A stretch of 64,000 nucleotides of DNA from Sipunculus nudus (Eukaryota; Annelida; Sipuncula; Golfingiida; Sipunculidae): positions 42,111,695-42,175,694 of the forward strand of contig CM049316.1 of NCBI GenBank assembly GCA_026874595.1, written 5' to 3'. The position numbers and the translations under genes are program-made. Within the stretch, counting starts at the first letter, position 1. Every line of letters begins with the position of its first letter. Of this stretch, positions 24,201 through 39,200 are shown piece after piece. The notes beneath the pieces were generated by a model, which saw nothing but the letters and a program-made list of their open reading frames with translations, ran no database searches and had not been told where the DNA came from.

Positions 24201-27200
24201 ATAATTTATGGATAATATTATGAATCAACATTGCATAATTTTGACCCAAATAGAATTGGAAGAACATTACTATATTATAATTACTGTTTTGCTCAAAGGA
24301 AATAATATATAATATTTCTGAGGCCATTTTGTATCCTCTAATCCTGATTTTATTTCCCTAAAAATTAACACTTGTGCATGTATACCAAAGGCATGCATGT
24401 TTATAGGATTCAGACTTTTTATTGAATTTTAATAGTTCTTTTGATACTTCTTCTGTATATCAGAATGTATACCATTTACAGAATGTCAAATATGCCAGGG
24501 TTCGGTGTTGATCAAATGGCATTTTTGGAGCAGTTAATTTGGAAAACTGAAAATACAAATGCAAAATTCACCAGATTGTAAGAGACAAGATAGTTAAAGC
24601 ACAAAGCGGCAAAAAAAATAAAGGAGGTACAGGTGAATTATTGACATTTTGAGAGGCTAGACTTAAAACAGATAACTATATAGGGCAATGCACTAAAGAA
24701 CAAAGAACAGTGCTTAAATTTTAAAAGCATTATAATAGCGTATATACATTTTATCTTTATCCTGGGGATATTGAACATTATCTTTAAATTCTATGAGTTT
24801 AAAGAAATCAAGTGAACCAAGACCAAGTATGCTGTTATTTTCTTGTACCTGAAGTTATGAAACAAAATACACTATAATGTTGGTAAAGCTGGTATTTGTC
24901 ACAGACACTTCAATTAGTTATTTCGGATAATTTATAGAAACACTAGAAGAGGCCTGTATGCCTAAGTCTCAATTACTTACAACACAAGTTTTCAGTTAAT
25001 TGAATAGTTTATCATAGAAGTAAAAGTTAATATGTCCAACCTCTGCCTTAGTTCTATTGAAACAAGGCCTACAGGCCTAGTGCGAACCTGTGCATTGGGA
25101 AATACACCAGGTATAATGCTTCAATGCTGGACCATTACTTCTCATGTATATGAACAATGCAAGGAATAAACATTCTGAATAAGAAACAAGTACACAAACA
25201 TCACTGCTGAAATTCTGGCATGGGTGCACACAACACAAAAATGATTGTAGCTGGCACCATCAGTCTTGTATACAAAGAAGCTATCAGAGATATATACATA
25301 TGCCCAATTTCAGGCTGATATATCAAATTCCTCTGTAGAAATAAGCAGGCACATACACTGCGCAAAAGTCATTGTAGGTGGCGAAACCTGTCTTGTGAAC
25401 GAGAAAGCCATCAAAGACACATAGTCAAGTCAAAATATCAGGCCAATACATCAAACTTACCTTGAGTCTGATGCATGGGGCTGACCAGGCTTAGGGGAGG
25501 AAGGCAGTTGCCCCGAGTGAACTGTGACAAATTTGCTAGCTGGCTCAGGCTACTGCACTAAGTGAACTCATGACCTGCACCTGGCTAGACTGAGTGAACT
25601 TTCGACCTGTACCTGGCTGCACTGAGTGAACTCTTGACCTGTTGCATAATCTGACACAGTTGGTAGTCCACATGCAGCCCTGAGGGGCATGACACCCATG
25701 ACGTGATCACATGGTGGCCATGAGGTGTTCACATGTCACCCATGAGGTGATCACATGCTTTGTGCCTGGCTGCACTGACTGAACTCTTGACCTATATCTG
25801 GCTGCACTGAATGAACTCTTGATCTGTTGCCAAATCTGAAACAGTTGACAGTTTCTCAACCTATTTAAAGATACAATCTTGGTCTGTTGGTAAATCTGTT
25901 TACACATACTAAAAGACTGGCTAAAATGCTTTTTATTCAAGCTGACATATTCATAAACTTTTTATCAAAATATCTAAAATAACAAAAGATGCAGTTCTTT
26001 CATTGTTAAAGGTCCAATTATTCTGCCAAAAATCATTCAAGTAAACTTGAATAAAGGCCACCTAAAAATAATTTTTGTGCAATATTACAGAAGTTATAAT
26101 TGAAACAATAATTTTATAGAAGAACAGTTTTGCAGTCCTCAGTTTGAAATAGACATAATAATGGCCACAAGACCAACTTAAGCTTTTCTGATATGATTGA
26201 AAGAACCATGTCCTAGGATAATTCTTTTGAAAAATTGAACGATTCAACTTGACAGTTTCATCATAAACATTTTAAGATGAAAGAGGCTAAAATTATGAGG
26301 TTTTTGCCCATAAAAAACATGTCAATGTAGGTGGCACCACAAAATCTGCAACTTCAAATATGAGTCATGTGACCAACATTTTCACAATACTTGGTAATGC
26401 TAGCTTCTGTCATTTCTGAGATTACTATGTTAGTATGCTTAATTGGCAAAATTACTGTTCAAATTTGTGTAACACCACTAAAATTCATCAAATGCAAACC
26501 ATTTGAACAAATTTGAGAGGGCTTGCCTCTGGGATCATTTTTGTACAATAAGAAGACTTTTAAAGGTTTTTCAGCTTTTTCCCTACAAAATCTTAAGTAA
26601 ATGCAGATAGCAAATAAATAAGCTGAATCCCATAACATTTGATATGTGACAGATTATCGCATTAGATCTAGGGATTGTGGCTCCTGCTATTCCTGAGAAA
26701 TTTTGGGTTAATGTACAGATGACCAATGACCCCCGTACAAAAAAAGGTCAATGCAGGTGGCGCCACCAATACCTGAATTTCATGTGACTCATGACCATCA
26801 CTGGCATAAAATTTGGTGATAATAGCTCTGGCTGTTTCTGAGGTTGTCATATTAGTATGCTTTTTTGGACAGTTAGCTAAGTTTAACTTCCTGTAACTCA
26901 GCCAAAATTCACCGAACTTGAACCATTCGAACGAACTTGAGAGAGATGGTATAAAAGATCATTTCTGTGAAATATTGAACAATTTGGCTTGACTGTTTCT
27001 GAGGAGATGATTTTTAAAGATTTTTAGCTTTTTCTCTATAAAATCTAAGAAAATGCAGAGATTTTCAGATGGCAAATTTTTTGCATTAAATTTCATCATA
27101 CTAGGTCCAGTTGTTTTTTAAATTGTATGGGTTAATGACGACAAGAGACTATGCCAAACCATCGCATTAGCTCACAGGTTTGCAAAAAATTACTACAGAT

Positions 27201-30200
27201 GCATATTGAATGCAAAATTTTAATACAGACACATCTCACTGATGGCAAAATCTTGAATAAAGCTGAGTATGGATACCAATTATTTATAATCCATGTACAG
27301 CCATCTTTATACACCCACAGAGAGCTTTATACCTGTGATTGTAAACTTTGCCTGGCATGAGGAATATCTAAAATCATAAATCTACATTTTTTAAAAGCTT
27401 TTAAAAACATTCTTGTCAATATTAACACTAGATAACCTGAAATCTAAATGTCTGGAGGCATGATGTAACAGATGCTAATAAACTGGTGCCAGGCTAGATG
27501 TATCTGCTTCACACAGCTAACATATATGGTAAAATGATTCAATTCAATCTTTATAATTCAGCCAAAATTCATTCTTTGGAACCATAAAAGACAATTATCA
27601 TAAGAATTATTCAGGGGATTATTCCTGTAAAATATTAAACAAATTGGCCTCAGTGGCGTCAGTCAAAAAACGTTTTGCAAGTTTATAACTCGTATGGGAA
27701 AATACAGCAAAATGGCCAAGTTAAGCTTCCCATAACTCAGCCAAAATTTAGTGAACCAAAACTTTTTGAACAAACTTGAATTATCAACATCTAAGGATAA
27801 TTTATGTCTGAGATTTAAGAATTTGGCCCAGTGGTTTATGAGAAGAAGTTCTTTGTAGCCACGGAGCTAAAATGGGCTGTTATGGCATATGACTAAATTC
27901 AGCTTCCCATAACTCAGCCAAAAGTCACTGAACTGAGACCATCTGAACAAACTTCAGAAAGCACTACCCTAGGATCATTTCGGTGCGATATAAAACAATT
28001 TGGCCATATGGTTTCAGAGAAGAAGTTTTTTGTAGCAGTCAGCATGATAGGGGCACTGATGACCCCAGTACAAAAAAGGCCGATGCAGATGGCGCCACCA
28101 ATACCTCAATTTCAGATGACTCATGTGACCAACATTGGCATAAAATTTGTTGATGATAGCTCCAGACATTTCTGAGATTGTAATTTTAGTATGCTTTTTT
28201 GGACAGATGACTAAGTTCAACTTCCTGTAACTTGGCCAAAAATTACCAAACTTAAACCATTCCAACAAACTTGAGAGAGATTGTTCCAGGAATCATTTCT
28301 GTGAAATATTGGACAATTGGGTTGAACAGTTTTGGAGAAGAAGATTTTTAAAGCTTTTTAAGCTTTTTCCCTATAAAATCTAAGAAAATGCAATTAGCCA
28401 AAAAAAACTAGCAAAATCTAATAGTTTTTTAGATGACTAATTTTTGGCATAAAATTTCGTGATGCTAACTCTTGCCGATTTCGAGATAGTGTAGGTTAAC
28501 GTACAGACGACGGTCCCCAGACGACGCCACACCATCGCATAAGCTCACAGGTTCGCTAAAAAGTAATGTCAAAGGTTAAAACCCATTAATTAACCAAATA
28601 TGGCATAAAAACCATATTCTATATCTTATCTAATACTTATAAAAGGATTTCAGTCCACCTGTGTTTGCAATGTTTTCTGAAACCGCGTTGCGTATGATAC
28701 TATGCTATTCCCTAATTTGAAAGGTTACTGTTCCCTCAGTGACATGGCTGATATATGAATAAATAATTTTTAATTAACACATCATTTTGAGTGATTTTTG
28801 CGTGTTTTCTGATATGATCAAACTGCCTTCGGGAAAGACTGGATTTTCTTTTCGGTCACCTCAAGCCAACAATTAAGCCAATTTAAGGGCTTCCGTGCAT
28901 ATGAATAACCCTGCTTTCAAAGACAGATTTATGCATGTTTGCGCTGACATTTGACAAAGGCACATGTGTGTGGTCAGTCAATGTGAAAAAAAAAAACATG
29001 ACTCTGGCTCGCTTTACGAAAAGGAGGGGTTTAACCCAGGAGGAGTAAAGACAAAACAAGGTCCCCAACTCCAGACATCCAGGCTTATTTCAGCAGATCC
29101 ACGTAGTCGCTTGTCGACTACCCGTATTCTAGTTTCTTTATGGAAATCAAAGAGTACCCAGTATAAACATCTGATCCTTAATGAAACAAATTCCCATTTC
29201 CACATTCTTATTCTTTTGTAATACAAGTGTAGTGTCAGATGAAACCTTAAATAAGGAATAGAGGACTAGACTCATTAAACAAAGTGCTCATAACCTCTGT
29301 GCGAGTGTCCTTGGCCTTTTTTTTGTCACATTCTTATTAAATTCATACAAATGAATTGCTTTCTAGATTGTTCTGAAAAATATTGTGTTTATAGGATTCT
29401 CATGAGTCCTTACCCCTTAGTGATAGTGGGGCCCCCTGGAGAAAGAACGTTACTATTTGCACCCCACAGAAGGGGCCAATACATCCATTATAAAATGATC
29501 ACTGAACATTAATAAACGTGATACAAAAAAATGGAAAAAAAAAATATTCCTCGACCTGTTGCAGGTCTAGTGAGAGTCTGGCCGTGTCGAATGTTGCTGA
29601 CAGGGGTCATAAAACTAGCTGCTCAAAGGCACACAGAGATGCCGCTGATAAGCCCAGCGCTAATTGATCCAGCGCGAGAGACCCCATTCTGCGCGACTTC
29701 TGTACATCTCGTTAATTCTCGGCTGTGGTAAACATGGGCAATAATACGAGAACAGCACCGTCAGTGACATAGCGAGCAATGGCTCACTGTTATACATCAA
29801 AATGAAAGTCATCCGATTATAAGTGTCAAAATATTTAGTTATCAAAGGAATACTTTAATACATAGCTAATTATTAATTTATGTCAGAAGTTTGGGATCTG
29901 ATGTTAATTTTTATAATTCCCAAGTTATTCAGGGAATGTAAGGTTTACTTTTGGAAGTGGCTAAACAACCGGCAGGGTGCCGGCAGTTTAGCCCACAGGC
30001 TAAACAGCCGGCAGAGGAAATTTACCTTGCCGGCAGACTGGGACACAGGCTTAACACTGGCAGATGAATGTATTCTCTATTTCAGTGTGATACTCCATAA
30101 TTTCTATTTTTATTTTGATAATGAGCTGACAATACAGAGCTGACTTAAAAAATTAGATATTTTGCTCGTCTATAAGTAATAATTAGGAATTCCGAATAAG

Positions 30201-33200
30201 TATGTTGAGTAGGTAGTAAAAGTCCACATTGTGATAAATACAGGGTGGGAGGGGGGGGGGGGGACAAATTGCAAATATAGTTAGCTTATAAATTGTAACA
30301 ACAAAGACCACTGTATATATACTAAATATTTATCCCATATCACAATAAAAGAAATATATACACAAAAAATGTGAAGTGTTTGCTGGGACACATTGTAGGA
30401 TTTGAACTGAAGTTGACTGGCATATCAGCTGCTTATATATGCTAATGAGCAGACAATGGGTAGTGTGTGAAAGCACGAACAACTCATTAGATGTCATATC
30501 AAAGGATATATGCAGATTCTTTGATTTAAGGTATTAAATTAACTTAGCTTAACTGTGAAGCATAACAGCTGTTTATATACTGGTGTGCATGTGAGCAAAC
30601 AAACAAACAATGTGTGAAAGCACAAACAACTCATGAGTGTCATATCAAAGGATATGCAGATTGTTTGATTAAATTTAATCAAGGGTGGAGCACAACAACT
30701 GTTTTTACACTAGTGTGCTTATGAGTAAACAAATAATTAGTGTATGAGGACAAACAACTCAGGATATGTCAAAAACACTGAATGGTCCTGCAGCAGATGT
30801 CACATCACTAAATTTCACTAAGTGGAATTGTTTTTATTAAATTCATGTTTATCATAGTTAATACTTAGAACATGTGCAAGGTGTTCATTAATGCAAAGGG
30901 CTTACAGGTCAAATAATAACATTAAATGGCATGTTCCATGCAGCCAAGGGGCTATGAGATTTATAGAAACTATCATCCAGTGGTACCTTCAATTTCTGAC
31001 TTTATTATAAAACTATATTCAAAAACAAAATATAATCACAATATATTTAACATTTTAATCTTCTTGTCAGGAAATGTTACATGCTTTTAAATTATATAAT
31101 CTTTTTACAACACATATCAGAAGCTTAACTCTATCAATGCCTGGCACGCTGACGTCAGCAGGAATATGTATTTCGCTGATCAGCATTAAGAACATTGGAA
31201 ACTATTGGAAACATTTTTTTAATGTGCACTAAAACTTTAATTGTATAGTGGATATATTTACATGTTTCATAATGCAAAATATATTTATTTTTCAACAGTC
31301 CTATCAAAAATTTCATGCCATATGATCGTCATTTTCCAACACTTTTCCGAATGCACTACGACCTATCAAAGGGCTGATCAGCCAAATATACCCTGCACAT
31401 TGGCTCCCTAAGCACCACCATACATAGTACAAAACACTAGAAAAAAATTAGTAGGTTGATGCCTTGCTCTAAATGTGGCTTGGTGCAACAATAACGATAT
31501 TTAAATTTTTTAGAGCAGAGTAAACTTCCCCTATCGGTAGGTGCATCACATGTTGATGATGGAAGGATTGAGATGAAAAGTTTGGCTTAAAATGCATCCA
31601 CAATCTTTCTAAAGTGGTGGGTCCTGTGACCTTGACCTTTGATCTCATGACCCCAGAATCAAAAGTTCTTACTTTAGTGGTGGGGCATATACAAGTCAAG
31701 TTTGAAACCAAAATTTCAAACCAAACTGGTGTTATCATCTGGCAACTAATATGTGGATAGATGGCCCACATGACCTTGACCCCAAAATCCATAAGGTTCT
31801 TCCACTATTGGCAGGTGAGCAACATCTGGAAGATAGAAGGTTTAGGACAGAAAGTTTGGATAAAAATACAGTGGAACCCCACAATTACGACCACCCTGGG
31901 GACTGAGCAAAGTGGTCGTAATTTGGGGGTGGTCCTATTTGTGAAACTCTTACCGTGGTCGCATATAACACGCTGATATTTAATGTGTATCAGAGTTTAT
32001 CTACTGCATATCTTTAATGTGAATTATAACAAAATATTTTATTTAGCGGAGGACCCTAATTATGAATGTTTTTTTTGTGTGTAGCTGAACATATTTATTC
32101 ATGATAAAAATTAATATACATGTACACATACGTAGTGACTGATGATTAACAAATAATAACACTAAGGCAATACGATTACAACCTACTGAATTCATATTGA
32201 ACATAATACGTGGCTGTCATATATTTAGCCTTCCGCTTGATTATATATTGCGTGCACTTGAGTTTTCCCGACGCTAAACTGCTGAGCCATTTGGTGCTGA
32301 CTGCGCGTGGTGTTGCCGCCTTGATAAACGCCACTTTATCCTTCAAGGAGAGCTCTTTCAGAGGCATGGTTGCCTAACAGCAAGCAATTTAAATGCAAAC
32401 TTAACCAGTAGAGAAATAAACTGACAACGATCTATCAGTAAAGGCAAGTTAATGTGAGGGATTCCCCCCCCCCCCATGCAAGCTTTATTTATACATTTTA
32501 CTGACTGCTCAATACTCAGTGTCAGTAAGGTATGAACACATTTAGGATTAACTAGGTAGTTAATTTTACCAATGAGGATCGAACAATATGTGATGAGTTG
32601 AAATATTAAGCCCGCAACCCCACACTTAGGGTAGCTGTATTACAGGTGATCACTGAGGGGCAATTAGCATCTGACCCCAGGTCAGACCGGCTCATTAAGT
32701 AATCAGGCCGATGGTTACCCTCTTTGATCTATAACCTACACCTCAACGAGTCCCAGCGAAGACACCGAGTCGGGAAGATATGCGGGACCAGATTAACACT
32801 CGGGTTAAGAAACCTTGTTACCCGCTTTGATCTTTCCTTAAGGCGTCTGTGACAAGACGCGGCCATTGACTCGTGACAAATGTTGTTTCAGTACTTCTCG
32901 GCGGTGGTCGCATTAGCGGGGTCGCATTAGCGCTGGGGCCAGGAAATCTGGTCGTAATTCTGAATTCAGGGGTGGTCGTAATTTTGAGTCATTTTTAAAC
33001 ATAAATAAACTAAAAAAAATTCGGGACCAAGCAAAATGGTCGTAATTGTGGGGTGGTCGCAATTGTGGGGTGGTCGCAAGGCGGGGTTCCACTGTACATA
33101 AACAATCTTTTTAAGGAAGTGGGTCCTGTGACCTTGACCTTTGACCTTATGACCCCAAAATCAAAAGGATTCTTACATTATAGGTGGGTCATATATAAGT

Positions 33201-36200
33201 CAAAATTGAAACCAATATGTCAATCAAAAGTTATCATCCAGAAACAAATATGTGGACAGATGGGCCCCTGTGACCATGACCTTTGACCATAACCTTTGAC
33301 CTTGTGACCCCCAAATCAATCAATTTCTTCCCCTATTCGCAGCTCAGCTATATGTGCAAGATGGAAGGTTTGGGATGAAAAATTTGGCTTAAAATGCATC
33401 CACAATCTTTCTAAATAAAGTGGGTACTGTGACCTTGACCTTTGAGCTCATGACCCCAAAATTGAACAGAATCTTTCCCTATTGGCAGATAAGCAACATC
33501 TTGAAGATGGAAGGTTTGCAATGGAAAGTTTGGCTTCAAATGCATATGCATTCTTTTCAAGAAATTAGTCTTGTGACCTTGACCTTTGAACCCCAAAATC
33601 GACACGGTTCTTATTTTAGTGGCGAGTCATATATAAGTTACATTTGAAACCTATATGTCAAACTAAACCAGGTTTTGGGACACTACATGTAATTACAGCT
33701 GAGAAACTCACAGGATTGTTGTCATTTTATAGTAAAAAACAAGGGACCTATGGGTCACGGCGCTCAGCTGATATATATGATAAAAAAATATGATTTAGAA
33801 ATGAGGCACATGCTGGTTTTATATGGTAATAAAAATAAGCTGTATTATGAGTTGTTGTTGTTTAGCTTATGTATGATTTTGATAGTACCTTTGGAGACAG
33901 GAAAGAGGATTAATTTCATTTATTTCATTAACAAATGGAGTGGGATTGTCACACAGATTTTGACTTGGCCATATAACTAATATAAGCAGAACATATAATA
34001 TAAGAGTTTAACTATTTATTAGAAAAATTACAAATATTGTCCTAAATATAATTTTTATTAAAAATAATAAGAAAATAGTATGATTTTTTCAAATAGAATA
34101 TGACTGAAATGATTATTAAAATAATATTAAAGAATATATTCATGAATGCATTCATTAACACATTTTGAAAATATTTGCACTGGTATTCATATACTTTCAT
34201 TTTTACCTGAATTCCCATTCTTATGAAAGAAATTTTATAATGGAGTACATATTCATATTCTTGTTTTAATACAATTGCAAAGTATTCGCACCATGTCTGG
34301 TATTTATTCAGTTTTCACCAAGCAATGATGTTGAGAATCCAGAATATACAAAATTCACACATTTAAATAATGATCATAAGTACCTGGTTTTATGGCTTTT
34401 ATTTATATTAAAAAAAAATGTAATATATTTATTTTGGACTAATTTCACATCAATGTACACACTAGACACAGTAGGAATCTAGATTAATATTATCAACTGC
34501 ATCTTTGTCTATCATTAATTTCCTTCATATGATCCCTAATGATTAGTAATGAATAATATGATTTACTTTTTTATCATTAAAATTGAACTGAAAAATACCA
34601 TAGGTGACTGCATGGTGTTATTTGGAATACATGACATTCTATCCATCTATACAAGATTCTTATATCATCGGTAACTGCAAGTTAATTTCCTGTTATTATC
34701 AACTAACAAATTCCTTTTCTATTTTTCTTTAATTTGTTATTAAAAACCAATAAAAATTTATTAATTTATTGTTTATTGTTATGTTGTTGGTTAAAACTAC
34801 TAGATGAGTTGGGTTGGACACCTAGATCAACTGTGGCTGGCCATTATATAATAAGCTGCCTGGACGCCCCAGTTTATGTCTCGCCTCAAGCATGCATAAT
34901 TTGCTGAAAGTTCAACCAGGTCAACATACAGGTGACTCAAGAGGTGCTACAGAGAGCCAAGGTCTGACATGGTCTCATAAAAACATTAATAAAAGCTACA
35001 ATTTTTGGCCAATTTCTTTCAGCTTTTCAAACTAAAAAGCTGAAATCTTTATGTGTGCATGACATGAAAATTATATCAACAGTACTCACAGGAAACAAAC
35101 ATGCCATGGTCAAAGTTGAGCAAAATTTAAGGTACTAATTTTATATTTATACTAATAACTTATACAATTTGAAAAATTCAGAATTAATTTTGGGTATTCA
35201 ATTGAATCCTGATTAAATAATGTTACATCCCTGACAAAAAATCTCTAGCTTCAGCAATCCTCTTGTTAAGGGAGTAAATATATTTCTTGATTTTTTACAA
35301 AGTGCATTATGTTTGGGCCCATAACTTAAAACAATTACGCAATACTGACATCATTTCTGGCATGTGCATAGAGAATATATAGAAAAATATGTATATTATA
35401 TATGATTAAAGTCAGATCAGTGGTTTTGATATTAGGCTGTCTTGAAGTGTAACAATGGGTTTTTAATGGAAAAATGAGTCCTAGCCCTTAAGTCCTAGTG
35501 ATCAAATTCTTGGCATGGTAGGGGATTTTTGAGACATCTAATTGTATGCCAAATTTTAGGAACTGAGAGCTGAAGTTGGGGAGCTGAGCACTTGCAAACT
35601 GCATGACACTAGTTTGATGTAAACAATATGTTACATGGTGCTTGAAAGCTTGAATAAAATCTACAGTTTTTGATCAACTGGTTTCAAATTTTTGGTGTTT
35701 ACAGACAAAATTCTAAAAAAAAAACATGCTGTGAAAATTAAATCCACAGTACTTACAGGAAAAAAACGTGCCATGGTCAAATTGGGGCAAAATTTAAGGT
35801 ACCAATTTTTTATTTTTGTTAATATTTTAAAAAATTTAAAAGATTTTGATCTAATTTTGGGTATACAATTTAATTTTGATTAATAAAAGTTATATTACTG
35901 GAAAAAAAGTTTATAGCTTTAACATATTTTGTGTTAAGTGATCAAATATCTTTCCTGATTTTTTACACAATGCATTATGTTTGGGCCCATAACTTTTTAA
36001 ATTTTTATAATACAGACATAATTTCTGGCATGTACATAGGAACTATATAGATGAATAACTATGGTAAATATGAGGAAAAACAGATGAGTGGTTTTGATAT
36101 TAGGCAGTCCTGAAGTGTAAAAATAGGTTTTTAATAAAAAATTGAGGTTTTTCTTTAATTTCTCAAAGGAACAAAGTCGCAAAGACCCAGTTTTCGGCTT

Positions 36201-39200
36201 GGTAGGAGATCTTGGGGACATCTAACATTATGCCGAATTTTGGATTCCTAGGTCTTACGGTTTCAAAACGTGCCACATCTACGGACGGACGGACGGACGG
36301 ACAGACGGACGGACGACGGACAATGGACCACGACTATAGCTCAGATGACTTATAGTCAGCTGAGCTAAAAATCGTTAAAACAAAAAAAATACAGGTTGCG
36401 CCACCACTTTTTGGGAACTGACCATGACAATCCATGCATTATTATAAAGATATTGAAGGTTTTGTATTATATCTTTGATTATTCTGGGGGGTATTTTCAA
36501 GCCCCATAGCTCGGCGGATATAGGTCACAGTGACCTAATTTCAGGTTTCCAAGGAGATTTTTTATTGACCTTGGATGTTCACCGAGAAGTTTCTAGGACC
36601 AGCAGTTATGATTTGTGCCCTGTTAATGGACGGCCGGACAGCCGACAGACAAAGCTCAATTTCTATACCTCAGTTGACTTATAGTCAGCTGAGTTAAAAT
36701 CTCTAGGTACAGAAGATTTTCATTTTTTTTTAACTTGACTTTGGTTCCTCAAACTACTACAGGTGGATAAAAAAAGTTGAAGATTCAGCAGCATGGTGGA
36801 AGGAGAGAGGTAGGGTAGGTGGAGATCTGTAGCTGTACCATGATAGTTACAAGAAGTCTAGTTACATATGCTATTGATTGTTACTAACACTAAGACCTCC
36901 CCTCACTCCCTGCCAACTCTTGCATTAAGGCCACTCCCACATTAAGGCCACTTTTATTAAGTCTGAATAGTGACCGTTATACAGGTTTTTACTGTATACT
37001 GCCTTTACAAAAACTTGAACAAGGCCTACAGGCCTAATGCAAAACTGTGCAATTGGGTAAACATCAAGCACAATCCTTCCCTGATAACATACTTGACCAT
37101 TATTTGAAAAGTACTCATTTCAGGCATGACCAAATTTCAAATCTGGATTACCCATTTTCGGGCTACCCAATTTCAAAATGGTGCAACCCATTTTGTTTTG
37201 GTAATCCATTCCATGTTTCAGATCACATCGACTCAGAACAAAAGCAACTGCAGGTGGCCCCACCAATCTTGAGTACTACAAAACTTTCAGATGTATGGAC
37301 AAGAAAATATCTCAAATCACTCTTTGAGAAATAAGCAGTGATGTATGTGCACTTCATAAGGTTATTACAGGTGGCATTGCAGGTCTTATGATGAAGCAAT
37401 TTCTCCATGCAAATTTTAGGCAGATATGTCAAACTACTCATCAAACTGTGTGCACAGATGCATGCAATCCAAACCATTTGAAGGTGGTGCCACCTAACTT
37501 ATACACAACAAGACTATCCAAGATCTATGGACAGGCCCTTTCTCAGGCTGATATGTCAAATCACTCATGAGAAATAAGCAGTAACATAAAATGAGAAATT
37601 ATGGTAAGTCACTAGTCTTGTATACAACAAAACTTGCAGTAATTCATGCAAATATGTCCGATCACTCCTGAAAATAGGTAGGGATATAATCTACCCATAA
37701 TGATTGGTGGTTCCCATCTTCTGTATAAGAATTCTATCCATGAAGCATATACATGCACACATTCAGGTTAATACATTGCTATCAGTAGTATTCATGACAA
37801 TGAATACCTTCAGCAGTTACACACTAGCAGCTAAATAAAAACACAAGCCCCTCTTAATCCTGGCATTGAGCCACCACTATTTATGCATCCTGCCATATCT
37901 ATTAATCTTGGCCTGTTTCCAAGTCTGTTTATATATACTGAAAAAATTATGGTGTTCCTTTTCACAAAATGTTGAGTTTTCTGACAAAAAACAAAATATG
38001 TTGCCTCTATAATACAAAGTGCATGTGCAAAATCTCAGGCTAATACATCTATCAGCACTAAGGGTCATGGGTGGTACTTGTTAGTATTTTATAAGAAACT
38101 ATCCAATATATGGACATTTTTAAATTTCTCAGCTCCTTGGGGTAGGAGCAGGATGAGCCAAATATTCTCAAAGTAAATGTTAAGTATGCACAATTGTTAG
38201 AATCAAACCATTATGGATAAAGAAATGTACTGCAAACTATTTTAAATCAACTGTTTTGCTGAAACTTAAAGATTATGAAATAAAGAGAACCTTCAACCAT
38301 TCAAACTGACATGCAGCTGTTACCTAACTAGGCTTAAAATGTCATGAAATTAAGTCATATTGTGTTTCCCTTGGAATACAGAATATAAACAAGACCAGGC
38401 TGTGCATAGAGTGGCAAGCAAGGCATTAAAGATACCAGCACAGTCAATTCGATCTTCTGCAACAAATCCCTGATACTGCAACTATGTGGATCTTGTAAGA
38501 GAAGTTGAAATGAAGTGATTACCCTGGGAACCAAAAATGGCTGTGATATGATTTTAATCTACACATCAGAGCCAGCTTGGCCTCTAGGGTAGCACCAAAC
38601 TCCCACAGCAGAAGCTTCATAACCATCCCCTGTGTATCATTTTTTGGGAAGCTGATGGCTTTTCACCTGATCTGTAATTCTTCCCACTTCTGTAACTGGG
38701 GTTTGTGCCAGAAATTCTTGCCCTTCTCCCATCACTGTTTTTCAAGTTGTCTGTGGTTGCCCCAGTTCCTGGACCAGTTCAACCTCAACTGGCCAGAAAG
38801 ACTATCTACAAACCTTACAAACATTTAACCTATTCTACAGCAAAAACAATGGACACACAAGAGAATTCCCTGTATTAACCCCAGTGATTACTGATGGTGT
38901 TCACATGCTTTAGTATATAGGATAGTAACAAGCTGTAAAGCAAAGTCAAAAGCAACCAGGAACTGCAACCAAGCATCAATGTTCCTTACCTTCTTGTGTT
39001 GCTGCTGAGCCACACAAGTGCACCGTTCAAGCTGAAAAGAAAACACAATATGGATGAACAACAGTTTAACAGAACATCAGAAACAAAACAGTTACAAGTC
39101 ATGGTGTTCTGAGTGTTTAACAGAAAGTTTTAAGCCACACCATGTCAAACCACTCCACAGAAAACAGGCCACACCAGGTCAATCCTTTCTTAAAATGTTT

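Larger units (their letters stand above)
31469..33650. repeat. GTGACCTTGACCTTTGA repeat block interrupted by a pogo-like element
   Basis: Units carry GTGACCTTGACCTTTGA, GACCCCAAAATC, TATTGGCAG and GATGGAAGGTTT. The family is broken at 31867 and resumes at 33095, giving an internal empty-site comparison (33360-33420) for the transposon insertion. Confidence 0.7.
20378..38989. other. Very long FHA gene intron, 18.6 kb, packed with repeats
   Basis: Holds diverged repeat families (GGCGCC units, TAGCTCAGCTGA-ended units, GTGACCTTGACC units), a G run at 22440-22459, a pogo-like transposon and, near its 5' end, one miR-2 hairpin. No host exon is recognised. Stretches at 20380-22800 and 23000-25200 show only weak repeats or nothing. 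Confidence 0.6.

Noticed and set aside
32500-32900. Possible structural RNA inside the pogo-like element
   Set aside because: GC-richer than its surroundings but no recognised RNA signature; it is internal transposon sequence.
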